Source of the DNA: Protaetiibacter sp. SSC-01
GTDB taxonomy: Bacteria; Actinomycetota; Actinomycetes; Actinomycetales; Microbacteriaceae
Direction: 5' to 3'
DNA: 64,000 nucleotides
NCBI RefSeq assembly: GCF_014483895.1
Contig: NZ_CP059987.1
Span: 2,480,001 to 2,544,000, forward strand
Every line of letters starts with the position of its first letter. Positions within the stretch are counted from its first letter, which is position 1. Shown piece by piece: positions 27,516-35,713 of this stretch. The translations under genes were made by a program, and so were the position numbers. The notes under the pieces are model-generated. The model was given only the letters and a program-made list of their open reading frames with translations, searched no databases and was not told where the DNA came from.

Positions 27516-29825
27516 CTACGCCTCGCTGTCGCGGTCGGCGGACACGGATGCTGCTCCGGCCGGGCCGGGCTCCTCGACGAGGCGCACGGGGCGGTCGCGG
27601 GGGTTCAGCTGCACCTCTTCGATGAAGCTCGCCTTGAGCACCTCCCGCACGACGGCCTCGCCGTAGCGGCCGGGGCGGTTGGGGTTGCTCGAGGCGCGCT
27701 GCTGCGCGGGCCTCTGGGCCTGCGCGGGCTTGCCGGGCTTCTCGGGCTGGTCGGCGCGGGCGGGCGCCGCCTGTGCGGACCCCGCGGCACGCACGGGCGC
27801 GGGGCGCTCGTCGGGCTGCGGGTAGGGCGGCTCGTCGTCCGGTGGCGGAGGCTCCTCGTCGGCCGGTGGCGGTGCGTCGTCGTCGCTCGGCGCGGACGCC
27901 GGCGCTGAGCCCGGGATGGGCGTGACGTTCCAGCCCGTCGCGGCGGGCGCGGGAGCGGATGCGGGGCTCGGGGCGGATGCGGGACGCTGCGCGGCCGGGC
28001 GCGCCACCTCGGGTGCGGATGCCGTGGGAGCGGATGCGGCCGGGCTCGCGACCGCGGGGGCGCCGCCCTCGACGCGCGCGATGAACTTCACGCGGACGCC
28101 GAGCACCTGCACGATCGCCTGGCGGAGGTGCTCGCTGACGCTCTCGCCCGCGCCCTGCGACTGGCGGAAGCTCTGCACGTCGTTGTCGCTCGGGAAGGTG
28201 AGCGTGAGCACCTCGTTGGCGCCGTCGTAGGCGCGCGGCGTCGACGTGTAGACGACCATCCACGAGCCGCGCTTGATGCCCTGCACGATCTCGAGGATCT
28301 CGGGCCACGCGTCGCGGAGCTGCTGGAGGGTCACGGGGGCCGCGGGGTCCCGGGGGGCGCGGGACGGCTTGGTGGGCTCAGGGTCTGCGGGGGCGGTGGT
28401 CTCGATCGCCGTATCGAGCTGGTCGAGACGACGCGTGCCGCCGTCGGCGACGCGCTCCTCGACCATCTGGGTGGAGGTGGGGGCCGGGGGCTCGGCGACG
28501 TGGGTTGCGGCTGCGGCAGCCGTGGCCACCGAGAGCTCGGGGGCCTCGTCCTTCGTGGCGGGCGCCGGGGTCGACGCGGCGGGGGCCGACGGCGCGGGCG
28601 CGGATGCGGCGGGGCGCGCGGAGGGTGCGGGGGCCGCGGCTGCGGGGGCGGCATCCGCTCCCTCGATGCCGATGCGGCGCTCGAGACGCTCGACGCGGGC
28701 GAGGGTGCCGCGCTCGGTGTCGTCGGACGACGGCACGAGCAGGCGCGCGGCCATGAGCTCGAGGTGGAGGCGCGGCGAGGTGGCGCCCGTCATCTCGGTG
28801 AGCGAGGAGTTGACGACGTCGGCGGCGCGCGACAGCTCGACGGGACCGTACGCGGCGGCCTGGTGCTGCATCCGCTCGATCTCGTCGGCGGGCACGCCGC
28901 GCAGCACGGCACCCGCCTGGTCGCGGGTGGCGGCGACGACGATGAGGTCGCGCAGGCGCTCGAGCAGGTCTTCCACGAAGCGGCGCGGGTCTTGCCCCGT
29001 CTGGATGACGCGGTCGACGCCCGCGAACACGCCCTGCGCGTCGCGCGCCGCGAGCGCGTCGACGATCTCGTCGAGCAGGGCGCCGTGCGTGTAGCCGAGC
29101 AGGGCGACCGCGCGCTCGTAGCGGACGAGGTTGCCCTCGGAGCCTGCAATGAGCTGATCGAGCAGCGAGAGGGTGTCGCGCACCGAGCCGCCGCCCGCGC
29201 GCACGACGAGGGGCAGCACGCCGCCCTCGACCTCGATGCCCTCCTCGCCGCACAGGTGCTGCAGGTAGTCGAGCATCTGGGCGGGCGGCACGAGCCGGAA
29301 CGGGTAGTGATGGGTGCGGGAGCGGATGGTGCCGATGACCTTCTCGGGCTCGGTCGTCGCGAAGATGAACTTCACGTGCTCCGGCGGCTCCTCGACGAGC
29401 TTGAGCAGGGCGTTGAAGCCCTGCGGCGTGACCATGTGGGCCTCGTCGAGGATGAAGATCTTGTAGCGGTCGCGCGCGGGGGCGAAGGCGGCGCGGTCGC
29501 GCAGGTCGCGGGCGTCGTCGACGCCGTTGTGGCTCGCGGCGTCGATCTCGATGACGTCGAGCGAACCGCCGCCGTCGCGGGCGAGCTCGACGCAGCTCGC
29601 GCACTTCCCGCAGGGGGTGTCGGTGGGGCCCTCGGCGCAGTTGAGGCAGCGGGCCAGGATGCGCGCGCTCGTCGTCTTGCCGCATCCGCGGGGGCCGGAG
29701 AAGAGGTACGCATGCCCGACGCGGTCGGTGCGGAGGGCGGTGCGGAGCGGATCGGTCACCTGCGTCTGCCCGATCAGCTCGGCGAACGTCTCCGGGCGAT
29801 AGCGACGGTAGAGGGCGGTGACCAC
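27516..29825 (-). CDS. dnaX: DNA polymerase III subunits gamma/tau
   Basis: Clamp-loader ATPase of the replicase. The 769-residue protein has Walker A GPRGCGKTT (44-52), zinc cysteines at 63, 72, 75 and 78, Walker B ILDEAH (125-130) and the sensor FATTEPEKVIGTI. Domain III ends near 370. A long alanine/proline-rich linker with repeated SAPA-type stretches and a C-terminal tau-like extension follow. I see no obvious slippage site for a short gamma form. The start is GTG 29825. It precedes recR in the same operon and is divergent from the SRP RNA gene. Confidence 0.97.
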   Translation of the reverse strand: MVTALYRRYRPETFAELIGQTQVTDPLRTALRTDRVGHAYLFSGPRGCGKTTSARILARCLNCAEGPTDTPCGKCASCVELARDGGGSLDVIEIDAASHNGVDDARDLRDRAAFAPARDRYKIFILDEAHMVTPQGFNALLKLVEEPPEHVKFIFATTEPEKVIGTIRSRTHHYPFRLVPPAQMLDYLQHLCGEEGIEVEGGVLPLVVRAGGGSVRDTLSLLDQLIAGSEGNLVRYERAVALLGYTHGALLDEIVDALAARDAQGVFAGVDRVIQTGQDPRRFVEDLLERLRDLIVVAATRDQAGAVLRGVPADEIERMQHQAAAYGPVELSRAADVVNSSLTEMTGATSPRLHLELMAARLLVPSSDDTERGTLARVERLERRIGIEGADAAPAAAAPAPSARPAASAPAPSAPAASTPAPATKDEAPELSVATAAAAATHVAEPPAPTSTQMVEERVADGGTRRLDQLDTAIETTAPADPEPTKPSRAPRDPAAPVTLQQLRDAWPEILEIVQGIKRGSWMVVYTSTPRAYDGANEVLTLTFPSDNDVQSFRQSQGAGESVSEHLRQAIVQVLGVRVKFIARVEGGAPAVASPAASAPTASAPEVARPAAQRPASAPSPASAPAPAATGWNVTPIPGSAPASAPSDDDAPPPADEEPPPPDDEPPYPQPDERPAPVRAAGSAQAAPARADQPEKPGKPAQAQRPAQQRASSNPNRPGRYGEAVVREVLKASFIEEVQLNPRDRPVRLVEEPGPAGAASVSADRDSEA

Positions 29826-29891
29826 GCGTCAAGAGTAGTCGGCGCGACCGACCCTGACCGGGCCCCCGCTTTATACCGGTAGACTCGTCTG

Positions 29892-29983
29892 CGGCTCCCC
29901 GCGTGGCGCCATCCAGGCCAACTCCCCCAGGGCGGAAACGCAGCAAGGGTAACCGGGCTCTGGCGGGTGCGCGGGGGGTCCCT
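29892..29983 (+). ncRNA. ffs: Signal recognition particle RNA, small bacterial (4.5S) type
   Basis: The SRP helix 8 core is clear: CCCCCAGGGCGGAAACGCAGC followed by AAGGGTAACCGGG, with the GGAA tetraloop and asymmetric bulge bound by Ffh. Outer strands GGCTCCCCGCG and GCGCGGGGGGTCC pair to close the hairpin. Ends are approximate. TAGACT at 29879-29884 is a fitting -10 element. The place next to dnaX is usual in actinobacteria. Confidence 0.93.
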
Positions 29984-29993
29984 GTGTTTAACG

Positions 29994-30015
29994 GCGCCGC
30001 GATAATCCGCGGCGC
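29994..30015 (+). terminator. Hairpin after the SRP RNA gene
   Basis: GCGCCGCG-ATAATC-CGCGGCGC, an eight-base-pair perfect stem starting about ten bases after the SRP RNA. No U-run follows; termination activity is inferred from position. Confidence 0.55.
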
Positions 30016-30103
30016 ACGCTCCACCGGCCGCGCGCGAGCGCCCGGCTCCGCTCGGTTCCTGGCGCCGGTATGCTGGACGGGACGCCGTCTGCCGATGGCG
30101 CCA

Positions 30104-30188
30104 GGAGGATTCGCCTAGTGGCCTATGGCGCACGCTTGGAAAGCGTGTTGGGTGAAAGCCCTCGGGGGTTCGAATCCCCCATCCTCCG
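30104..30188 (+). tRNA. tRNA-Ser (anticodon GGA)
   Basis: The acceptor stem GGAGGAT pairs with ATCCTCC. The anticodon arm ACGCTTGGAAAGCGT shows anticodon GGA. A long variable arm (GTTGGGTGAAAGCCCTC) marks a class II serine tRNA, and GGTTCGAATCC forms the T loop. CCA is not encoded. Confidence 0.96.
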
Positions 30189-30191
30189 CTC

Positions 30192-30235
30192 ATGCGTCAG
30201 GGGTCGGCCCACAGGGTCGGCCCCTGACGCATTTT
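30192..30235 (+). terminator. Terminator after tRNA-Ser
   Basis: ATGCGTCAGGGG pairs with CCCCTGACGCAT over 12 bases, with an inner TCGGCCC/GGGTCGG pairing, followed by TTTTCT. Confidence 0.88.
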
Positions 30236-30323
30236 CTGATGCCGCGGATTCGAAGCCTCGGGTGGGCCCCGCCGCCCAGAGGCTCCAAGCGCGGCGCAGC
30301 CGCGTGTGGAGGGGGCGGTGGGA

Positions 30324-30342
30324 CGAATCCCCCATCCTCCGC
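30324..30342 (+). repeat. Exact 19-bp copy of the tRNA-Ser 3' end
   Basis: CGAATCCCCCATCCTCCGC repeats positions 30171-30189, the T-arm half and acceptor end of tRNA-Ser, 153 bases downstream. Such a copy is what site-specific integration into a tRNA leaves behind, but no integrase gene is nearby. It could also be a remnant of a second tRNA gene. Nothing else is recognisable between the terminator and the PPOX gene. Confidence 0.8.
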
Positions 30343-30352
30343 AACCGACGCT

Positions 30353-30745
30353 CTACGCGCGCGTGATCAGCAACGCCACCGACTCCCGAGGCCGCCCCGT
30401 GCGCTCCCCCGACCGCGCGATCCGGTACTGGATGCCGTACTTCGCGAGCATCGCGGTGTCGAGCGCTTCGCGGATCTCGGAGCTCGCGTCGACCACGGCG
30501 ACGGCTTCGACGCTCTCCGCGCCGTTCTTCACGCGGCCGCGCATGTCGCACGGGGTGAGCGTCACGCGCGGGGTGTGGCGCAGGCGCTTGACCTTGCCCG
30601 ACTCCGCCCCCGTCGTCACGTACAGCCGCTCGCCGTCGTCGGCGATCCACACGGGCGTCGGCACGGCTTCGCCGCTGCGGCGGTAGGTGGTCAGGAGCAC
30701 GAAGGTCGAGCGCGCGAGCTCGGCGAGATCCGGAGGCGTGGGCAC
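30353..30745 (-). CDS. PPOX-class probable F420-dependent oxidoreductase
   Basis: A 130-residue split-barrel flavin/deazaflavin-binding protein. It has the pattern of the PPOX-class F420 group: FVLLTTYRRSGEAVPTPVWIADDGERLYVTTG, then SGKVKRLRHTPRVTLTPCDMRG and a C-terminal YRIARSGERTGRPRESVALLI. Whether it uses F420 or FMN cannot be told from sequence alone. The start is GTG 30745, with GGGAGG immediately upstream; the spacing is tight. It is a single gene transcribed towards tRNA-Ser. Confidence 0.85.
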   Translation of the reverse strand: MPTPPDLAELARSTFVLLTTYRRSGEAVPTPVWIADDGERLYVTTGAESGKVKRLRHTPRVTLTPCDMRGRVKNGAESVEAVAVVDASSEIREALDTAMLAKYGIQYRIARSGERTGRPRESVALLITRA

Positions 30746-30850
30746 CCTCCCAGGATGGCGGATGCGGCGGCGGGCCTCGTGCGCGTCGGAACTACAGGCT
30801 GGATGGGTGTCCGTCCCCGCCGCGGTGCTCGACCGCGCGCGACCGGCCTG

Positions 30851-31672
30851 TCAGCGCTGCGGGCGTCGGGCGCGAATCAGAGCGGCGACCGCCTCGCGCA
30901 CCGCGTCAGGCCGGGAGAACACATCCTCGGCTATCACTCGGAGGGTGAGGTAGCCCTGTCGGGCGGCCTCGAGGTCGCGGCGACGGTCGTTGCGTTGCAC
31001 GCTCCACTCGGAATGGAAGGCCCGGCTGTCGCACTCGAGGATGAGCCACCCATCGAGGAGCATGTCTACCCGCCCCACCCCGACGATCAGTACCTGCAAC
31101 TCGATGCGACATCCGATGCCGCGGGCGATGAGTCGCAGAAGACTCTCGCCGCCCGCCTCCGCTCGCCCGTCGACGAGCCGACGAAGCGGGCGATACCGCG
31201 CCGGGAGCGCGGAGAACAGCTCGTCGAGCTCGTCGACGCGGAGGACGCCCAGCTGGAGCGCGGAGTCGATCGACGCGACCGCGGCCCTCGGCGGCTGACA
31301 GCGGACGGCATCGGCGAGGGCGTCGATCGGCTCGACGAGGAGCGCATCGGGGTGGGGCGTGCGCAGGAGGCGACGCCGGTGGATGCGTCGGATCGAGGCG
31401 TCGGCGGCGGGCAGCCTCGACGCCGTGCGGGGCACGTGCACGTGCACCCCGTCGGTCTGCAGTACGAAGACGCCGAGGAGCGCGAGCGCCGACACGCACG
31501 TCACCCGACCCTGGATCCGCGCCGCTGATCGGCACGGATCCGGCAGCCAGGGGTGCCCGTATGCACCCGGCCGCAGCCGGGCGAGGTCACCGGCCGCCAC
31601 CGCGGCCCGGATGCGTCGCTCCGACCAGCCGTCGGCCCGGAGCGCTCCTGTACGGATCAGCCGAAACGTCAC
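30851..31672 (-). CDS. AbiEi-like N-terminal domain with DUF559/Vsr-like nuclease fold
   Basis: A 273-residue protein. The N-terminus (LIRTGALRADGWSERRIRAAVAAGDLARLRPGAYG) looks like the winged-helix region of AbiEi-type antitoxins. The C-terminal third (GVGRVDMLLDGWLILECDSRAFHSEWSVQRNDRRRDLEAARQGYLTLRVIAEDVFS) has the D-x(n)-E-C-D and H layout of DUF559/Vsr-like nucleases. Such solitary two-part proteins are common in actinobacteria; their role is not settled, and no toxin partner is adjacent. GTG 31672 is used; a much longer upstream reading (to 31921) has no conserved sequence. Confidence 0.72.
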   Translation of the reverse strand: MTFRLIRTGALRADGWSERRIRAAVAAGDLARLRPGAYGHPWLPDPCRSAARIQGRVTCVSALALLGVFVLQTDGVHVHVPRTASRLPAADASIRRIHRRRLLRTPHPDALLVEPIDALADAVRCQPPRAAVASIDSALQLGVLRVDELDELFSALPARYRPLRRLVDGRAEAGGESLLRLIARGIGCRIELQVLIVGVGRVDMLLDGWLILECDSRAFHSEWSVQRNDRRRDLEAARQGYLTLRVIAEDVFSRPDAVREAVAALIRARRPQR

Positions 31673-31908
31673 GTCGTCATGCTGGCGGCCGCCCGCAACG
31701 GCGTCGGCGCCGACGACGGGTTCCGCGGAGGAGCGCAGGTGCAACAGGCTGAGGACGATCGGATGCCGCTGCCGGGCGCGGCGGCGGCGGATCTGGCCTG
31801 TAGGCCCGACATCAGCGGGACGCGACGGGACGGCGGTGGCTCGTCCGGTCGCTCGTGAGCGGCCGGCGACGCGGGGGTGTCGGAACCGGGGCGGGGGTGA
31901 CTCGTGGG

Positions 31909-31947
31909 CTGGTTTCGACACGCGCCCTTCGGGGGCTACTCAACCAG
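31909..31947. repeat. Dispersed palindromic (REP-like) element
   Basis: CTGGTTTCGACACGC, then CCTTCGGGGG, then CTACTCAACCAG. Same family as the element after acs at 7623-7665. It occupies the gap between the AbiEi/DUF559 gene and the ABC permease gene. The rest of 31673-31995 shows no gene. Confidence 0.75.
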
Positions 31948-31995
31948 CGGTGAGGGACCAGCGGTGACGGGCCCGCGGGTGAGGTGTCCCGCCCC

Positions 31996-33579
31996 TCAGT
32001 ACCCCGAGGTCGTGCGGATGCGGGCGAGCAGTTCGGGCGCCGTGCGGTCGAAGGCGCGGCCCCCGAGGGCCACGCCCGCCGCCGCGGCGCCGACGCCGAT
32101 CACCAGCCCCACCACCAGCGCGAGCCACGAGAGCAGCGCCGAGCCCTGGAACGCCGCGAGCACGGCGAGCACGATCGCGGGCGAGACGAGCAGGGCGGCG
32201 AGGAACGTGAAGCCCATGAGCGCGAGGCCCACCCAGAAGCTCTGACCGGGCACGCGCTTGAAGATGTTGTCGCCCGCCGCCGGCACGGGGATCACGAGGT
32301 AGGCGGAGCTGATCGCGCAGATGCCGAGGCCCGCGAGCTCGGCGCCGAGGGCGCATCCGAGCACGGCGGGCAGCAGGTCCCAGCGGCCGGAGAAGCCGAC
32401 CGTCACGACGGCCACGACGACGAGCAGCGGCAGGGCCGCGGTCGCCGCGCCGAGCAGGCGCCCGAGCCGGTCGGCCCGCCCGGTGACGCCCGTCGCGAGC
32501 ACCGATGCGAACGCCGTGCCGTCGTAGGAGACGTCGGCGTACGGCACGAGGCCGAGCAGCACGGCGGGCAGCACGACGACGAACGCGAACAGCGCCCCCT
32601 CGACGCGTCCGCCGAGGGCGAAACCGAAGAGGGCGGGAAGCAGCGCGACGATGAGCAGGTTGCGCGAGTAGCGCGGATCGGCGAGCCAGTACCGCGTCGA
32701 CCGCGCCCACGTCGCCCCGACCTGCCCCGTGGGGCCGACGCCGAACCAGCCGAGGCGACCGCCGCGTCCGCTCGTCACGCGTCGCGGGGCGGATGCGGAT
32801 GCCGCGAGCACGTTGCGTCGCCACAGCAGCCAGAGCAGGCCGAGGGTCGCGATGCCGACCGCGAGCTTCGCGAGCCCGACGCCGACGCGGCCCGCGGCGA
32901 GCTCGCCCGGCACGGCCCAGATCGCGCCGACGGGGGTCCACGAGATGCCCTCGACGATCGCGGCGACGCGCTCCCCCGTGAGGCGGCCCGAGCCGTCCGA
33001 GAGCACCCCCAGCAGCCCCGTCACGATGGGCCCCGCGAGCACGATCGCGGCGAACGCGACGAGCGCGATGACGTTGCCGACGCGTCCGCTCCCCCGCGAC
33101 GAGAACGAGGCGACGGTGCGCGACGCGATGACGCACGTGAGCACCCCGAGCGGCAGGCACACGAGCGCGACGAGGAGCGCGACGGGCCAGCGTCCCCACG
33201 CGAGCAGCGCCGAGAGGGCACCGAGCGTCGTCGCGATGCCGGGGATGCCGGCGAGGCCGACCACCGCGAGCGCGACCATCATCCGCCGCGTGCTCATGGG
33301 GAAGGGCGCGAGCTGCTCGGGCCCGATCGTCGTGTCGATGCCGCCCGCGATGAGCGGCGCGACGCACCAGCCGACGACGAGCAGCGCTCCGCCGACGGTC
33401 GCGACGCCCCGCACGGCCTCGAGCCCCGACACCCCGATGACGGCGAGCGCGAACGCCGCGAAGGCGAGACCGCCCGCGGCGCCGATCGCGCCGAACACGA
33501 ACCCGATGAGCTGCCACGGGCTCCGGGCGAGCATGTTGCCGAGGATGCGGTACCTGAGCCTCAGGACTGTCGCAACCAC
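31996..33579 (-). CDS. ABC transporter permease (exporter-type, ~12 helices)
   Basis: A 527-residue membrane protein with many alternating hydrophobic helices and few charged loops. It fits the ABC-2-like permeases found beside ATPases of the CcmA/YhaQ kind. GTG 33579 (VVATVLRLRYRILGN) is chosen because GGAGGG lies six bases upstream. It overlaps the ATPase gene by 19 bases, so the subunits are made together. The substrate cannot be read from the sequence. Confidence 0.85.
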   Translation of the reverse strand: MVATVLRLRYRILGNMLARSPWQLIGFVFGAIGAAGGLAFAAFALAVIGVSGLEAVRGVATVGGALLVVGWCVAPLIAGGIDTTIGPEQLAPFPMSTRRMMVALAVVGLAGIPGIATTLGALSALLAWGRWPVALLVALVCLPLGVLTCVIASRTVASFSSRGSGRVGNVIALVAFAAIVLAGPIVTGLLGVLSDGSGRLTGERVAAIVEGISWTPVGAIWAVPGELAAGRVGVGLAKLAVGIATLGLLWLLWRRNVLAASASAPRRVTSGRGGRLGWFGVGPTGQVGATWARSTRYWLADPRYSRNLLIVALLPALFGFALGGRVEGALFAFVVVLPAVLLGLVPYADVSYDGTAFASVLATGVTGRADRLGRLLGAATAALPLLVVVAVVTVGFSGRWDLLPAVLGCALGAELAGLGICAISSAYLVIPVPAAGDNIFKRVPGQSFWVGLALMGFTFLAALLVSPAIVLAVLAAFQGSALLSWLALVVGLVIGVGAAAAGVALGGRAFDRTAPELLARIRTTSGY

Positions 33580-34355
33580 GCGGGTCCCTCCGAGCGCGTG
33601 CGGCCGCCGACGAGCTCGAGGAACCGCTCCTGCAGGCTCGCGCCGGCCCGCACCTCGTCGACGGAGCCGGCCACGAGCATCCGCCCCTGCGCCATGATCG
33701 CCACGTGGTCGCACATGCGCTGCACGAGGTCCATCGAGTGGCTCGACACGATGACGGTGCCGCCGCTCGCGGTGTAGGAGCGCAGCACGTCCTCGATGCC
33801 CGCCGCCGAGACCGGGTCGACCGACTCGAACGGCTCGTCGAGCACGAGCAGCCGCGGCGCGTGCACGAGGGCGCACGCGAGGGCGACCTTCTTCGTCATG
33901 CCCGCCGAGTAGTCGGCGACGGGGGTGCCCGCGGCCTCGCGCAGGTCGAGCAGGTCGAGCAGGTCCGACGTGCGCGCGGCGACCTCCTCGCGCGGGAGGG
34001 AGAACAGCATCCCCGTGTAGGTGATGAGCTGCTCGCCCGTGAGCCTGTCGAAGAGCCGCACGCCGTCGGCCAGGTTGCCGATCATGCGCTTCGCCGCGAC
34101 GGGGTCGCTCCACACGTCGACTCCGTGGACGGATGCGGTGCCCGCGTCGGGACGCAGCAGCCCGGTCGCCATCGACAGGGTCGTCGTCTTGCCGGCGCCG
34201 TTCGGACCGACGAGCCCGTAGAACGAGCCGACGGGCACGGTGAGGTCGACGCCCGCGACGGCGAGCTTCTGACCGAAGCGCTTCACGAGCCCCTCGAGGG
34301 CGAGCGCCGGCAGGGGCGCGGATGCGGCTGGCGCGGATGCGGCTGGCGCGGACAT
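33561..34355 (-). CDS. ABC transporter ATP-binding protein
   Basis: A 264-residue cassette with Walker A GPNGAGKTTTL, an altered signature DYSAGMTKKVALACAL in place of LSGGQ, Walker B LLVLDEPFESVDP and the H-loop VSSHSMD. The N-terminus has a 15-bp tandem repeat coding for SAPAA units (about 34318-34352). The altered signature is known among ABC-2 exporters. ATG 34355; the permease gene follows with overlap. Confidence 0.92.
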   Translation of the reverse strand: MSAPAASAPAASAPLPALALEGLVKRFGQKLAVAGVDLTVPVGSFYGLVGPNGAGKTTTLSMATGLLRPDAGTASVHGVDVWSDPVAAKRMIGNLADGVRLFDRLTGEQLITYTGMLFSLPREEVAARTSDLLDLLDLREAAGTPVADYSAGMTKKVALACALVHAPRLLVLDEPFESVDPVSAAGIEDVLRSYTASGGTVIVSSHSMDLVQRMCDHVAIMAQGRMLVAGSVDEVRAGASLQERFLELVGGRTRSEGPAWLRQS

Positions 34356-34393
34356 GCGGCAACGCTAGCCGAGGAGCGGTCTAGCCTGGTGCC

Positions 34394-35035
34394 GTGGCGG
34401 TCGAGACGGATGAGGCGCACGGCATCCGCCTGCGCGTGCGCCCGAAGACCTCGCTGCTGAGCAACGCGTTCGCGTCGATCCTTCTCGGCACCTCCCCGAT
34501 CTTCGCGGTCGTCTACTGGTTCGCGTCGTCGCGCGGCGGCGTCGACCTCGCGCTGCTCGCCCACGCGATCGTCGTGACCATCGGGCTCCTGCTGCTGTGG
34601 CGGCAGCTGAGGGTGTTCTGCGCCGTGACCGACGACGAGCTCATCGGCAACGGCATCTTCACGCCCCTCGTGCGCGTGAAGCTCTCCGGCATCCGTCGTG
34701 TGCTGCTCGTGCCGATCTACGTGGGCGCGGCACGCGATCCCATCATGCAGCTTCTCGTGACGGGCGACGACGGCCGCCGGGTGTTCCGGATGCGCGGCAA
34801 CTTCTGGCGCGACGACGAGCTGCGCGCGCTCGCGGCGGCGCTCCCCGTGCCGGTCGAGGAGGCACCCGAGGCGCTCGCGTCGCGCGACTTCTTCCGCACC
34901 TACCCGGGCGCCGCGTACTGGTTCGAGCAGCGTCGTCCGCTGCAGGTCGCCGTGGTCGCGGTCGCGCTGCTCGCCGCCCTGTCGGTCGCCGTCTGGGTCA
35001 TGCGGCTGCTCGACCTGCCGGTGCGGTTCCTCTAG
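34394..35035 (+). CDS. Membrane protein with PH-like domain
   Basis: A 213-residue protein with two N-terminal helices (NAFASILLGTSPIFAVVYWF, LALLAHAIVVTIGLLLLW). A soluble region resembling a bacterial PH/YdbT-like fold (LRVFCAVTDDELIGNGIFTPLVRVKLSGIRRVLLV) follows, then a C-terminal helix (VAVVAVALLAALSVAVWVM). Function unknown. GTG start 34394, about 38 bases from the divergent ABC ATPase gene. Confidence 0.75.
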   Translation: MAVETDEAHGIRLRVRPKTSLLSNAFASILLGTSPIFAVVYWFASSRGGVDLALLAHAIVVTIGLLLLWRQLRVFCAVTDDELIGNGIFTPLVRVKLSGIRRVLLVPIYVGAARDPIMQLLVTGDDGRRVFRMRGNFWRDDELRALAAALPVPVEEAPEALASRDFFRTYPGAAYWFEQRRPLQVAVVAVALLAALSVAVWVMRLLDLPVRFL

Positions 35036-35040
35036 CTAGC

Positions 35041-35095
35041 GGCGGTCTCGAGACGCGTCCGCTGCGCGGGCGCTCCTCGACCACCTGGGTAGCTA
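35041..35095. repeat. Diverged palindromic element
   Basis: GGTCTCGAGACGCGTCCGC, then GCGGGCGCTCCTCGACCACC, flanked by AGCTAGCGGC on both sides. The order (GGT-TCGA-ACGC to GCTCCTCGACCA) parallels the REP-like elements at 7623 and 31909 with many changes. Confidence 0.5.
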
Positions 35096-35710
35096 GCGGC
35101 GGGGCGGGATCCAGCGGCCGAGCGCGGGACCCTGCGGCGTCGACGACGGCAGCTCGACGAAGCCGACGGCCTCGTAGAAGGCCCGCGCGGGCTTGTTGGC
35201 GGGGTCCATCGTGAGGTGCACGCCCGGCACGCCCGCTCCGGCGAGCGCGGGGATGAGCATGTTCTCGATGAGCGCGCGCCCGTACCCCCGCCCTTGCGTG
35301 CCCGGCAGCAGGTCGATGTGGAAGTGCGCCGGGTACTCGTCGAGCTCGGGCAGCTCGAGGATCTCCGGATGCCGCCCGCGGTTGACGAGCTCCTCCTCGG
35401 CCGAGAAGGGCTCGGTCGGGTCGGGGTAGCGGTCGGCGAACCAGGGCGTCCACTTCTCCCGCCACCAGCGGATGAAACGGCGCGTGCTCGGGACGGCCAC
35501 GAGGTAGCCGACAGGCCCGTCGCCCTCGTCGACGACCCACGCCCACTCGGGCGAGGCCGTCACGTAGGGCTCGAGGAACAGGTCGGGCAGCAGGTCGTCC
35601 GTCGACCAGCGGCCCGTCGCATCCGACCCTGCGGCGCCCGTGAGCACGCAGATCTCACGCAGGCGCGTGAGGTCGCCCGAGCGGTAGGGGCGCAGCCCGG
35701 TGTTGCTCAT
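35093..35710 (-). CDS. GNAT family N-acetyltransferase
   Basis: A 205-residue GNAT protein. The acetyl-CoA loop HIDLLPGTQGRGYGRALIENML carries the Q/R-x-x-G-x-G/A signature, and the end PANKPARAFYEAVGFVEL is the usual beta6-alpha4 region. It is closest in style to the acetyltransferases next to O-GlcNAcase-like enzymes. The substrate is unknown. It starts three bases after the saccharopine-dehydrogenase-like gene, so both are in one operon. Confidence 0.88.
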   Translation of the reverse strand: MSNTGLRPYRSGDLTRLREICVLTGAAGSDATGRWSTDDLLPDLFLEPYVTASPEWAWVVDEGDGPVGYLVAVPSTRRFIRWWREKWTPWFADRYPDPTEPFSAEEELVNRGRHPEILELPELDEYPAHFHIDLLPGTQGRGYGRALIENMLIPALAGAGVPGVHLTMDPANKPARAFYEAVGFVELPSSTPQGPALGRWIPPRR

Positions 35711-35713
35711 GGC

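Noticed and set aside
29885-30240. tmRNA or a second tRNA next to the SRP RNA
   Set aside because: The SRP core and the single tRNA-Ser account for the structured sequence; the 3' copy at 30324 has no intact cloverleaf.
30851-31921. Longer N-terminus for the AbiEi/DUF559 protein
   Set aside because: The extra 83 residues are Arg/Pro-rich, unlike a conserved domain, and would start at a TTG inside the palindromic element region.
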